A DNA stretch of 61,058 nt, from positions 1 to 61,058 of the forward strand of contig NZ_CAPS01000065.1 in NCBI RefSeq assembly GCF_000333955.1, in the 5' to 3' direction. This document shows, piece after piece, positions 24,462 through 32,307 of the stretch. The notes beneath the pieces are model-generated. The model was not told where the DNA came from. It made no database searches and saw only the letters and a program-made list of their open reading frames with translations. The position numbers were made by a program, and so were the translations under genes. Each line of letters starts with the position of its first letter. Position 1 is the first letter of the stretch. Source of the DNA: Rhodococcus sp. AW25M09 (GTDB lineage Bacteria; Actinomycetota; Actinomycetes; Mycobacteriales; Mycobacteriaceae).

Positions 24462-24773
24462 ATGATCGACCCCGGAACTGACTCCTGGAACTACGTGGCG
24501 GCGATGTTCTCGTACGAATTCCTCGGCGGCGGAGTCGAATACGACACCATCGAGCGAATTCATCGAGGCGAGCTCGACGAGTGGGTCCAGGCATTGACGC
24601 AGTCCGGTCTGTTCGATCGAGCCACTGTGTTGCAGATAGCGGATTCGTGGCGAGAGGCACCCCGTCAGCTGTTCGACATGCTCGTCCTCGATGCGGACGA
24701 AATGACCGCGCGGCGGTGCTCGCTGGCATGGTCTTCACTGGACCGGCTTGCGCCCTTGGCTCGCCTGGGTTGA
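24462..24773 (+). CDS. Small unknown protein, paralogue of the gene at 30365 (103 aa)
   Basis: The ATG at 24462 follows AAGGAGG. I do not recognise the family. The core DEWVQALTQSGLFDRATVLQIADSWREAP (residues about 36-64) aligns with AEWIDALATSGLFAPAEVRNISSVWAAEP in the product at 30365. The N-termini share V-x-A-x-F-x-x-E-F, so the two are paralogues. The protein is acidic, soluble and probably all-helical, with no signal peptide, metal motif or HTH. It is a single-gene unit divergent from the FAD dehydrogenase. Confidence 0.75.
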   Translation: MIDPGTDSWNYVAAMFSYEFLGGGVEYDTIERIHRGELDEWVQALTQSGLFDRATVLQIADSWREAPRQLFDMLVLDADEMTARRCSLAWSSLDRLAPLARLG

Positions 24774-24799
24774 TCGATCTCGCCTGGGCCGATGGACGT

Positions 24800-25444
24800 T
24801 CAAACACCGAGCAATCGCGTCCCGGTCTCATCGACCACGATGGCCTGCTCGTCGGTCAAACCGTGACAGGGGATGCCCTCGCGACGTAGGCGTTGCAGGG
24901 TTGATCCACCCGAATTATTCTCGTCCAGAACCGAATTCAGGTGCGGCACTATCGAGAAGTTCACCAGACCCAAGCCGTTCCATACCGTCTCGATGCCAGT
25001 GGTGGGACGAACCTCGCCTGGATCGTCAGCATCCTCGACTCCGATCAACGACGGGGCTGCCACGCACGCGCCCGCGCTGTAGCCGCCGTAGACGATCGAC
25101 TCGCGGCGAACGCGCTCGCGCAGAATGTCGTCTGCACCTGAGCGGGCGAGCTGGGCGCGTAGGACGAAGGTGTTTCCTCCGCGCACCCACACCGCGCCGA
25201 ATCCTTCGAGAGAGCGCTCGAATGCGCCGGGCCGTCCCACATATCGGCGCAGATCCAACTCCACCGGCCGATAACCGAGGGCACGCAGCGGACCGAATTC
25301 GCTGCGGAGTGAGGATTCGCGAGCGGCAGCCGGCCATGCGTCGGACGCGTTCGCGATGACGGCGAGATCGGAAGGCGGGCCGGTGAGTGAGACGAAAGCA
25401 TCGGAGTGCCCGCCGAATCGATACGACGACAGGAACAGCTTCAC
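24800..25444 (-). CDS. Peptidase E-like serine peptidase (family S51)
   Basis: The 214-aa class-I glutamine-amidotransferase-fold peptidase has the nucleophile elbow GGYSAGACVAAP (Ser near residue 121), RGGNTFVLRAQL near residue 89 and a catalytic His region in FSIVPHLNS. Family S51 includes Asp-specific dipeptidase E and cyanophycinase. The absence of long insertions and the size favour the dipeptidase branch. It ends GLTDEQAIVVDETGTRLLGV, as in that family. The start overlaps the HIT gene stop by 4 bp. Confidence 0.85.
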   Translation of the reverse strand: MKLFLSSYRFGGHSDAFVSLTGPPSDLAVIANASDAWPAAARESSLRSEFGPLRALGYRPVELDLRRYVGRPGAFERSLEGFGAVWVRGGNTFVLRAQLARSGADDILRERVRRESIVYGGYSAGACVAAPSLIGVEDADDPGEVRPTTGIETVWNGLGLVNFSIVPHLNSVLDENNSGGSTLQRLRREGIPCHGLTDEQAIVVDETGTRLLGV

Positions 25445-25890
25445 GGCGTCGGCTCCCCATTCAGCCGAGTCAGCCCGACGCGGACGGCGTCTGCGACGAG
25501 ATCGGGCTCACGCAGGCGCCGCGTAACGAAACCGGCAGCGAACCGCAGCCGATCCCGATGCCAGCGCGGCACCACGTGTAAATGCAAGTGGAAGACGGTC
25601 TGGAACGCGGCCTTGCCGTCGTTGATCACGAGATTTGCCCCGTCGGCGCGCAGGTCCGATTCCCTCACCGCGCGCGCCAGGGTGTGCCCGACGCGAAAGA
25701 CGTCTGCGGCGGGCCCCGGATGGGTCGAGTTCAAGTCGGTGGTGTGCTCACGCGGAACGACGAGCAGATGGCCGCGACTGATCGGCCGAATGTCGAGAAA
25801 GGCGACGGCGTGGTCGTTCTCGAACACTCGGTGGGCGGGGGCGTCGCCGGCGACGATGGCACAGAAGATGCAAGGTTCCACGGCTGTCAC
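25441..25890 (-). CDS. HIT-family nucleotide hydrolase/transferase
   Basis: The 149-aa protein shows CIFCAIVAGDAPAHRVFENDHAVAFLDI at the N-terminus and RGHLLVVPREHTTDL. The histidine triad is HLHLHVVPRW near residues 102-111, and the middle His is the nucleophile. HIT proteins split dinucleoside polyphosphates or AMP-linked compounds in the cytosol. The CxxC at the start (CIFC) may bind zinc. It is first of a two-gene unit with peptidase E. A CRP-like site lies 30 bp upstream of its start. Confidence 0.88.
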   Translation of the reverse strand: MTAVEPCIFCAIVAGDAPAHRVFENDHAVAFLDIRPISRGHLLVVPREHTTDLNSTHPGPAADVFRVGHTLARAVRESDLRADGANLVINDGKAAFQTVFHLHLHVVPRWHRDRLRFAAGFVTRRLREPDLVADAVRVGLTRLNGEPTP

Positions 25891-25920
25891 TGTAGGGTCC
25901 GATCATCAGTGATAGGCCTG

Positions 25921-25936
25921 TGTGACGTGCACCACA
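25921..25936. promoter_or_regulatory. CRP-like site, one mismatch
   Basis: TGTGACGTGCACCACA differs from TGTGA-N6-TCACA at one base. It lies in the 265-bp divergent region between the HIT gene (start 25890) and pntAA (start 26156). It is closer to HIT. Confidence 0.4.
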
Positions 25937-26096
25937 AATGCGTGTCCCGTAGTCCCGGAACGCCGAACGGACTCGATTCAGAACGAATCGGACAGCGTTC
26001 CGAGCTACCCGCGGTCTATCTCCTCTGGCTACTATCAGGGACCTTGTGCCTTGTCGCATGGCTTCGTCCACTCGTCGCAAGCTCGGGGCCGTCGGT

Positions 26097-26138
26097 CGCC
26101 GAGTGAGCACCGATGAACGCCGAGTGGGCACCATTCAA
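26097..26138 (+). repeat. 21-bp imperfect direct repeat, two copies
   Basis: CGCCGAGTGRGCACC recurs at 26097 and 26118 with a similar tail, immediately upstream of the pntAA ribosome site. It may be a regulator binding pair or a local duplication. Confidence 0.5.
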
Positions 26139-26155
26139 CGCAGGAAGACGGAGAT

Positions 26156-27274
26156 TTGGATACAACGCAGAGCACTGAGAAGGGTTCGGGATCCACGACG
26201 GTCGTCGGTGTGGTTCGGGAATCGGGGGAGGGTGAGCGTCGCGTCGCTCTGGTGCCCAAGATCGTTGCCTCCCTGACAGGCAAGGGCGTCGAGGTGATCG
26301 TGGAGTCGGGTGCCGGACTCGGTGCCTTGATTCCGGACGAGCTGTACACCGCTGCCGGGGCGACGATCGGTGATCCGTGGTCGGCGGAGGTAGTGGTCAA
26401 GGTCGCGCCGCCGTCCGACGCCGAGATCGCCAAGTTGTCTGCGGGTTCCACACTGATCGGTTTCTTGGCACCGCGCAATGCGGAGAACAGCATCGGCGCA
26501 CTGAAGGCGGCAGGCGTGCAGGCCTTTGCAGTGGAAGCGATTCCGCGTATTTCGCGCGCGCAGGTGATGGACGCACTGTCGTCTCAGGCCAATGTCGCCG
26601 GCTACAAGGCCGTTCTGCTGGCAGCGTCGGAATCGACTCGATTTTTCCCGATGCTCACCACCGCCGCAGGCACCGTCAAGCCCGCGACGGTACTGGTGCT
26701 CGGCGTCGGGGTGGCGGGTCTACAAGCATTGGCCACGGCCAAGCGTCTCGGCGGTCGCCCCACCGGCTACGACGTTCGCCCGGAGGTCGCCGATCAGGTC
26801 CGTTCGGTCGGCGCGCAGTGGCTCGATCTGGGTATCGACGCCGCGGGCGAGGGCGGCTATGCACGCGAGCTCACCGAGGACGAGCGGGTGCAGCAGCAGA
26901 AGGCACTCGAAGATGCCATCAAGGGTTTCGACGTGGTCATCACCACGGCCCTGGTGCCGGGTCGTCCGGCACCGCGGCTGGTCACGGCCGCGGCTGTCGA
27001 GGGAATGAAGCCTGGCAGCGTCGTCGTCGACCTCGCAGGTGAGACGGGCGGCAACTGTGAATTGACCGAGCCCGGTCAGACCGTCGTCAAGCACGACGTC
27101 ACGATTTGTTCGCCGTTGAATCTGCCGGCCTCGATGCCCGAGCATGCCAGCGAGTTGTACTCGAAGAACATCTCGGCGCTGCTCGAACTGATGTTGGTCG
27201 ACGGCAGGCTCGCCCCCGATTTCTCGGACGAGGTCCTCGCCGGTGCCTGCGTGACACGTGAGAAGGAGAACTGA
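26156..27274 (+). CDS. pntAA: NAD(P) transhydrogenase alpha subunit, part 1
   Basis: The 372-aa soluble NAD(H)-binding domain I subunit has the alanine-dehydrogenase/PNT N-terminal domain (VRESGEGERRVALVPKIV, RISRAQVMDALSSQANVAGYKAVL) and a Rossmann fold with VLVLGVGVAGLQALATAKRLG near residues 180-200. It couples hydride transfer between NADH and NADP+ to proton flow with PntAB and PntB. The start is TTG 26156 behind GGAG, and no better ATG exists. Splitting the alpha chain in two is typical of mycobacteria and rhodococci. The gene overlaps pntAB by one base. Confidence 0.93.
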   Translation: MDTTQSTEKGSGSTTVVGVVRESGEGERRVALVPKIVASLTGKGVEVIVESGAGLGALIPDELYTAAGATIGDPWSAEVVVKVAPPSDAEIAKLSAGSTLIGFLAPRNAENSIGALKAAGVQAFAVEAIPRISRAQVMDALSSQANVAGYKAVLLAASESTRFFPMLTTAAGTVKPATVLVLGVGVAGLQALATAKRLGGRPTGYDVRPEVADQVRSVGAQWLDLGIDAAGEGGYARELTEDERVQQQKALEDAIKGFDVVITTALVPGRPAPRLVTAAAVEGMKPGSVVVDLAGETGGNCELTEPGQTVVKHDVTICSPLNLPASMPEHASELYSKNISALLELMLVDGRLAPDFSDEVLAGACVTREKEN

Positions 27275-27597
27275 TGTACACCCCTCTGCTGGCGAACATC
27301 GCGATCCTGGTGCTGTCCGGGTTCGTGGGCTTCGCGGTGATTTCCAAGGTGCCCAACACCTTGCACACCCCGCTGATGTCGGGAACCAACGCCATCCACG
27401 GCATCGTGGTCCTCGGTGCGCTCGTCGTCCTCGGCAAGGTCGAGGATCCCTCGATCGGCCTGCAGGTCATCCTGTTCGTCGCCCTGGTCTTCGGCACCGT
27501 CAACGTGATCGGTGGATTCGTGGTCACCGACCGCATGCTGTCGATGTTCAAATCCAAGCCCGTCCCCGCCAAGACCTCGACGGGGGCTGATTCCTGA
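27274..27597 (+). CDS. pntAB: NAD(P) transhydrogenase alpha subunit, part 2 (membrane)
   Basis: The 107-aa protein has three to four membrane helices (NIAILVLSGFVGFAVI, GIVVLGALVVLG, LQVILFVALVFGTVNVIGGFVV) and the conserved SGTNAIHGIV loop. A short basic tail ends it. It forms part of the proton channel domain II with the membrane half of PntB. The start and stop share bases with both neighbours (TGATG junctions), so the three subunits are made in step. Confidence 0.92.
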   Translation: MYTPLLANIAILVLSGFVGFAVISKVPNTLHTPLMSGTNAIHGIVVLGALVVLGKVEDPSIGLQVILFVALVFGTVNVIGGFVVTDRMLSMFKSKPVPAKTSTGADS

Positions 27598-29018
27598 TGG
27601 ACAATCTCGTCAACATTCTCTACGTCGTCGCGTTCGGCATGTTCATCTACGGTCTGATGGGGCTGACCGGCCCCAAGACCGCAGTACGCGGCAACCAGAT
27701 CGCCGCGGTCGGCATGTTCATCGCCGTCGTCGCAACGTTGATCTCCGTGCGTGAGACCGGAAACTGGATCCTGATCATCGTGGGACTCGTGGTCGGTGTC
27801 GCGCTCGGAATCCCACCGGCTCGCCGGGTCAAGATGACCGCGATGCCGCAGCTCGTGGCACTGTTCAACGGTGTCGGCGGCGGCACGGTTGCACTCATCG
27901 CCTGGGCCGAGTTCCTCGACACCTCCGGGTTCTCGCACTTCAATCACGGTGAATCACCGACGGTGCACATCGTCATCGGCTCACTGTTCGCGGCGATCAT
28001 CGGCTCGATCTCGTTCTGGGGATCACTGATCGCGTTTCTCAAGCTCCAGGAGACTCTGCCCGGATCGCCGATCACCATCGGCAAGCTGCAGCAACCACTG
28101 AACGCGCTGCTGCTGATCGGTGCGATCGCAGCCGCGGTCGTCATCGGCATCAACGCCACCCCGGGCGGCGGAGTATCGCAGTGGTGGATCGTCGCAGTCC
28201 TCGTCCTGGCGGGCATCCTCGGGTTGACGGTGGTGCTGCCGATCGGCGGAGCGGACATGCCGGTGGTGATCTCACTGCTCAATGCGCTCACCGGGTTGTC
28301 GGCTGCCGCTGCGGGTCTGGCGCTCAACAACACCGCCATGATCGTGGCGGGCATGATCGTCGGTGCCTCGGGCACGATTCTGACCAACCTGATGGCCAAA
28401 GCGATGAATCGGTCGATCCCGGCGATCGTTGCAGGCGGCTTCGGCGGCGGCGACGCGGCGGCCGGACCCGCAGGCGCGGGCGGCGGTACTGCGAAAGCAA
28501 CCTCGGCAGCCGATGCGGCGATTCAGATGGCCTACGCCAACCAGGTCATCGTCGTACCCGGCTACGGGCTCGCCGTTGCCCAAGCGCAGCACGCGGTCAA
28601 GGACATGGCGAAGTTGCTCGAGTCCAAGGGCGTCGAGGTCAAGTACGCCATTCACCCCGTCGCCGGCCGTATGCCCGGGCATATGAACGTGCTGCTCGCC
28701 GAGGCCGACGTCGCATACGACGCGATGAAGGAAATGGACGACATCAACGACGAGTTCTCCCGCACCGACGTCACGTTGGTCATCGGCGCGAACGATGTCA
28801 CCAACCCCGCCGCGCGCAACGATCCGTCGAGCCCGATTCACGGAATGCCGATCCTGAACGTCGATCAGTCCAAGTCGGTCATCGTGCTCAAGCGTTCGAT
28901 GTCCTCGGGCTTCGCCGGCATCGAAAACCCGCTCTTCTTCGCCGAGGGCACTTCCATGCTCTTCGGCGACGCCAAGAAGTCGGTCTCCGAGGTCACCGAG
29001 GAACTCAAAGCCCTCTGA
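27597..29018 (+). CDS. pntB: NAD(P) transhydrogenase beta subunit
   Basis: The 473-aa protein has about eight or nine N-terminal membrane helices (residues 1-270) and a Gly/Ala-rich linker. The C-terminal NADP-binding domain III carries VVPGYGLAVAQAQHAVKDM, HPVAGRMPGHMNVLLAEA, VIGANDVTNPAARNDP and the Lys-Arg-Ser loop VLKRSMSSGFAGIENPLFF. It completes the membrane-bound transhydrogenase, which supplies NADPH using proton-motive force. A strong hairpin at 29040-29076 ends the operon. Confidence 0.94.
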   Translation: MDNLVNILYVVAFGMFIYGLMGLTGPKTAVRGNQIAAVGMFIAVVATLISVRETGNWILIIVGLVVGVALGIPPARRVKMTAMPQLVALFNGVGGGTVALIAWAEFLDTSGFSHFNHGESPTVHIVIGSLFAAIIGSISFWGSLIAFLKLQETLPGSPITIGKLQQPLNALLLIGAIAAAVVIGINATPGGGVSQWWIVAVLVLAGILGLTVVLPIGGADMPVVISLLNALTGLSAAAAGLALNNTAMIVAGMIVGASGTILTNLMAKAMNRSIPAIVAGGFGGGDAAAGPAGAGGGTAKATSAADAAIQMAYANQVIVVPGYGLAVAQAQHAVKDMAKLLESKGVEVKYAIHPVAGRMPGHMNVLLAEADVAYDAMKEMDDINDEFSRTDVTLVIGANDVTNPAARNDPSSPIHGMPILNVDQSKSVIVLKRSMSSGFAGIENPLFFAEGTSMLFGDAKKSVSEVTEELKAL

Positions 29019-29039
29019 TTCCGACCTCTCGACAGCCAC

Positions 29040-29076
29040 GATGGGGCGCTTCCGATATCAACGGGAGCGTCCCATC
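29040..29076. terminator. Strong 11-bp hairpin ending the pnt operon
   Basis: GATGGGGCGCT (29040-29050) pairs with AGCGTCCCATC (29066-29076), with one G-T wobble and a 15-nt loop. It starts 22 bp after the pntB stop and overlaps the last codons of the convergent gene, so it can serve both strands. It is followed by TTGCG, not a U-run. Confidence 0.65.
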
Positions 29077-29771
29077 TTGCGTTGGACCGCCATAGCGGCG
29101 GTATCGAACGGGTTGCGAGCTTCACGGTCCGCGGCGTCGGGGGAGTAGAGCATGACGATCGAGCACGCCGGCCACCACACGAACACCACCGTCAGTGCAC
29201 CAACGATCCCCACGATCGACGCAGAACCGACGAGCAGGGCGGACGCTGCCACCGCAAAGACCCCAACCGTCCCCAGCCCGAGGACCGCGGGCCGCCACGC
29301 GGTAGAGGCCACCATGGATGCTGCACCGAGCACAGCTACCACCGCCACGAGCTGCCCATACGGCAGGTCTGTGGACGACATGGTCGATCCGAAGACCTCA
29401 CGAGCGAGCTCAGCGGTCAGCACGGCCCCGATGGTGCAGGCAATCACCGCGCCGATTCCGTAGGGCAGCTTGCGTAGCACTGCCACTACCGAGAGGACCG
29501 CGACCGCGGTCAGCACGGTGGTCACATCGATCGCACCGAGCGCGAGCGCAGCGAGTGCCGAGGCGCGGGTTGCGTCGGCCGACACGAACGGTTCCACGTG
29601 CGCTGCCGACAGCAGCAACACCAGCAGCAGACTCGCGGAGCATCCTGATACCGCCGCCCGTGTGACGATCGCTCGCCGGCGCGACGCGGTCGGGTCGCCG
29701 CCCGAAACTTCAGCTTTTCCAGGTCGAGGGGTTGTTCGCATCGGTCCGCTGTCGATACTCGGTGGTGACAT
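29058..29771 (-). CDS. Membrane protein of unknown function (237 aa)
   Basis: A hydrophilic N-terminal tail of about 40 residues is followed by roughly six hydrophobic segments: SGCSASLLLVLLLSAA, ALAALALGAIDVTTVLTAVAV, YGIGAVIACTIGAVLTAEL, QLVAVVAVLGAASMVAS, LGLGTVGVFAVAASALLVG and IVGIVGALTVVFVWWPA. A basic C-terminus ends it. No transporter or enzyme signature is visible. The ATG at 29771 is chosen because upstream sequence is not membrane-like. An ATG 33 bp further in (MRTTP) is an alternative. It is convergent with pntB. Confidence 0.7.
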   Translation of the reverse strand: MSPPSIDSGPMRTTPRPGKAEVSGGDPTASRRRAIVTRAAVSGCSASLLLVLLLSAAHVEPFVSADATRASALAALALGAIDVTTVLTAVAVLSVVAVLRKLPYGIGAVIACTIGAVLTAELAREVFGSTMSSTDLPYGQLVAVVAVLGAASMVASTAWRPAVLGLGTVGVFAVAASALLVGSASIVGIVGALTVVFVWWPACSIVMLYSPDAADREARNPFDTAAMAVQRKMGRSR

Positions 29772-30166
29772 GACCGTCACTGTGCCCGATCCGGCTGAAC
29801 GCTGGATGTGAGGACGTTGGGAACCCCCTGAAGGTTTCCTCGATAACGATTCGATTACGACGTCGTGCCTGGTTGCGACGGGTGACTGTGCGACGAGGAC
29901 GAACTCTCCGAGACAGGCCGAGAGTCGGCGACATGCCACCAATTCGGGTGTTTGGATTGTTTTTACCCATCCCGGCAGTCCTGCGACCTGAAACGAATTC
30001 GAGCGACGCGACACCGTGGTCACGGCTCTTCGGCGGCGGGAACTCGAGTCCGCTCGCTCTCCGGGTCTTCTACCTGGGAGTTTGTGCGCACATTGTTCAT
30101 GATCACAATATTTCGCGAACCGAACTAGAACTTCGTTGCGAGATGTTGATTGGATGGGTCCAAGTG

Positions 30167-30182
30167 TGTGACGATAGTCACA
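30167..30182. promoter_or_regulatory. Perfect CRP-type binding site
   Basis: TGTGACGATAGTCACA fits the mycobacterial/E. coli CRP consensus TGTGA-N6-TCACA exactly and extends the symmetry by one base each side (TGTGAC...GTCACA). It is 183 bp upstream of the small gene at 30365. A cAMP-CRP homologue would be the expected binder. Confidence 0.65.
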
Positions 30183-30252
30183 GAAGCCAGTTCACCCTGG
30201 GCGAGACCGTCGAAATGAGCGTAGTTTCAGGCCCATCGGAAAGCTGTGTTTC

Positions 30253-30278
30253 ATCGTTACATCCAGAATGGTAACGAT
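30253..30278. promoter_or_regulatory. Perfect 8-bp dyad, operator candidate
   Basis: ATCGTTAC (30253-30260) and GTAACGAT (30271-30278) are exact inverted repeats with a 10-nt spacer, 87-112 bp upstream of the gene at 30365. The GTAAC/GTTAC half-sites also occur in the leader of the paralogous gene at 24462. Confidence 0.5.
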
Positions 30279-30364
30279 TCGAACACGGTATTTGGTGCCC
30301 GTCGGAGCCTCTCGACGGCGGGTGCTCGAGACCTACGTACGCCGGAAACTCGAAGGAGAAGAAC

Positions 30365-30691
30365 ATGACCGCAATGTCTCAGGGACAGCTCGATATGGTC
30401 CGCGCGTTCTTTTGCAACGAGTTCCAAGCGGACTCCCTCGATCGGACGAGCATCCCGGATCCTACTGCCGACGCAGTTGCCGAGTGGATCGACGCATTGG
30501 CCACCAGCGGACTGTTCGCGCCCGCCGAGGTGCGCAACATTTCCTCGGTCTGGGCTGCGGAGCCGGACGCGCTGGTTGCCTTGCTCGTCGGTGAAGTGGA
30601 CGAGGTCGCCGTCAGGCGTCACGGCGCATCGGCACCTGCCGCCGCAATAGCCACTCCGGCTTTGATTTCCGCTTTCGGTCGCGCCAGCTGA
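30365..30691 (+). CDS. Small unknown protein, paralogue of the gene at 24462 (108 aa)
   Basis: The ATG at 30365 follows GAAGGAGAAG. The second Met (residue 4, MSQGQL) is another possible start. The core AEWIDALATSGLFAPAEVRNISSVWAAEPDALVALLVGEVDEVAVRR matches the 24462 product in order and spacing, with an extra Ala-rich tail (APAAAIATPALIS). No known domain is seen. It looks cytosolic and helical. Its long leader with a CRP-type site and a dyad suggests tight control, unusual for so small a gene. Confidence 0.75.
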   Translation: MTAMSQGQLDMVRAFFCNEFQADSLDRTSIPDPTADAVAEWIDALATSGLFAPAEVRNISSVWAAEPDALVALLVGEVDEVAVRRHGASAPAAAIATPALISAFGRAS

Positions 30692-30792
30692 CCTGTTTCC
30701 CCGCGGTGTCCGGGCACCACTTCGCTACGATCGGTCGACTCCGATTACGGCAGTCGACGATGGTTTGTCGCACAACGAAGTGAGGGCACCGA

Positions 30793-31818
30793 ATGGGCAC
30801 AGTGGGATTGAACGACGATGCGGTGTCGACCTGGATCGCGGGATTGGGGATCGGAGCAACGTCTCCGCTGACCTTTCGGCGAATCGGCAACGGACAGTCG
30901 AATCTCACCTACGAGGTGCGCGACGCGGGCTCTGGTACCTGGGTGCTACGTCGTCCACCGCTCGGACACCTTTTGGCGTCTGCGCACGATGTGGTGCGTG
31001 AGCATCGAATTCTGTCGGGGCTTCAGAACACCGCGGTGCCGGTTCCGAAAATGATTGCAATCACCGAGGATTCGTCGATCTCCGACGTCCCCCTCGTGCT
31101 TATGAGTTTCGTGGACGGCATCGTGGTCGACTCGGTTGCCGCAGCAGAGGCGTTGGACATCGACCACAGACGTCGCGTCGGTCTCGGTTTGACCGTGGCG
31201 CTGGCCGACATCCACCGCGTCGACCTGGACTCCTCGGGTCTCGCCGACCTGGCCAGTCAGAAGCCCTATGCCGCCCGTCAACTCGCCCGGTGGACCAAGC
31301 AATGGGAATCCTCGCGTACTCGAGACGTGCCGGGTATCGATTCGCTCGCAACGCGACTGACCGCCAACATTCCGCAGCAGCACGAGGTGACCCTGGTGCA
31401 CGGAGATTTCCACCTCAGCAACGTCATCACCGACCGCGAGGATGGCCGGGTCGCCGCGGTCGTGGACTGGGAATTGTGCACACTCGGAGATCCCCTGGCG
31501 GATCTCGGCGGCTTGCTGGCCTATTGGCCGCAAGCCGACGACGGGGTCGCCGGCCCGTTCATGGCATCGACGCTTCCCGGTTTTCCGGTTCGGTCCGAGT
31601 TGGTCGGTTCGTATGCGCACAACACCGGGCGCGACGTATCCGATGTCGGATTCTGGGAGGTGTTGGCGCTGTGGAAGCTCGCTATCATCGCCGAGGGCGT
31701 GATGCGGCGGATGGAGGCGGACTCGCGGAACCGGGCCGTGGCGGGCGGGCCGACCACGACCCTCATCGACGACATCGTCGGCCGGGCACTGAACAGGGCC
31801 GACGAAATCGGCCTGTAG
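30793..31818 (+). CDS. Phosphotransferase (APH/ACAD10-like kinase family)
   Basis: The 341-aa protein kinase-like fold enzyme has the nucleotide loop RRIGNGQSNLTYEVRD, catalytic loop LVHGDFHLSNVI (Asp near residue 205) and metal-binding AVVDWELCTLGDPLADLGG. This branch resembles human ACAD10/11 N-terminal domains, which phosphorylate 4-hydroxyacyl-CoAs, more than antibiotic kinases. The ATG at 30793 lies behind GTGAGGG. The acyl-CoA thioesterase gene lies next to it, convergent. The substrate is inferred only. Confidence 0.85.
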   Translation: MGTVGLNDDAVSTWIAGLGIGATSPLTFRRIGNGQSNLTYEVRDAGSGTWVLRRPPLGHLLASAHDVVREHRILSGLQNTAVPVPKMIAITEDSSISDVPLVLMSFVDGIVVDSVAAAEALDIDHRRRVGLGLTVALADIHRVDLDSSGLADLASQKPYAARQLARWTKQWESSRTRDVPGIDSLATRLTANIPQQHEVTLVHGDFHLSNVITDREDGRVAAVVDWELCTLGDPLADLGGLLAYWPQADDGVAGPFMASTLPGFPVRSELVGSYAHNTGRDVSDVGFWEVLALWKLAIIAEGVMRRMEADSRNRAVAGGPTTTLIDDIVGRALNRADEIGL

Positions 31819-31823
31819 GAGAG

Positions 31824-32297
31824 TCAGTCGGCCGAGGTTCCGATGACCAGAGTGCGTGCGGCGCTCTCGATTTCGGGTGGGATCGGGACCGGCCTCCGAG
31901 TGGTGCCGTCGACGTAGACATGCACGAAACGCCCCCGAGCAGCCAGTTCGAGTGCATCGTCCGCGGCCTCCCGGAACAATGCGAGCGAGTACACGATGCT
32001 GCGTGTGCCCAGCTTCTCCACCGCCAGCCCCACCTGAAGGCGATCCGGAAAACTCAACTCCGACAGGTAGCGACACGATGTTTCTGCCACGACGCCGATT
32101 GCCGGAAGGGTTCGGATATCAACACCCGTCGTCTCCATCAACCAACCATTGACTGCGGTATCGAAATACGCGTAATACGTGACGTTGTTGACGTGGCCGT
32201 AATGGTCGTTGTCGTCCCACCGGGTCGGCACCGGCCACAAGGCCGGAAAATCCGACGCAAGGGACAACTCTACACTCTCGTTCGCCTGATCCGTCAT
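31824..32297 (-). CDS. Hot-dog-fold acyl-CoA thioesterase
   Basis: The 157-aa protein of the 4-hydroxybenzoyl-CoA thioesterase/YbgC group has the signature TRWDDNDHYGHVNNVTYYAYFDTAVN near residues 24-50, with the catalytic Asp in DNDHYGHVNN. It hydrolyses acyl- or aroyl-CoA to free acid and CoA in the cytosol. The ATG at 32297 is the first Met in a credible position. It lies 11 bp downstream of the BenE-type transporter stop on the same strand, so the two are likely co-transcribed, consistent with an aromatic or short-chain acid role. Confidence 0.85.
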   Translation of the reverse strand: MTDQANESVELSLASDFPALWPVPTRWDDNDHYGHVNNVTYYAYFDTAVNGWLMETTGVDIRTLPAIGVVAETSCRYLSELSFPDRLQVGLAVEKLGTRSIVYSLALFREAADDALELAARGRFVHVYVDGTTRRPVPIPPEIESAARTLVIGTSAD

Positions 32298-32307
32298 GAA
32301 CGTGACA

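Larger units (their letters stand above)
29772..30364. other. 593-bp gene-free region with two palindromes
   Basis: No reading frame here has a ribosome site or family signal. The region is relatively AT-rich between 29940 and 30280, as expected for promoters. It holds a perfect CRP-type site at 30167 and a perfect 8-bp dyad at 30253, both described separately, and a weaker 6-bp stem (CCGTCG/CGACGG, 30299-30318) before the ribosome site of the gene at 30365. Confidence 0.5.
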
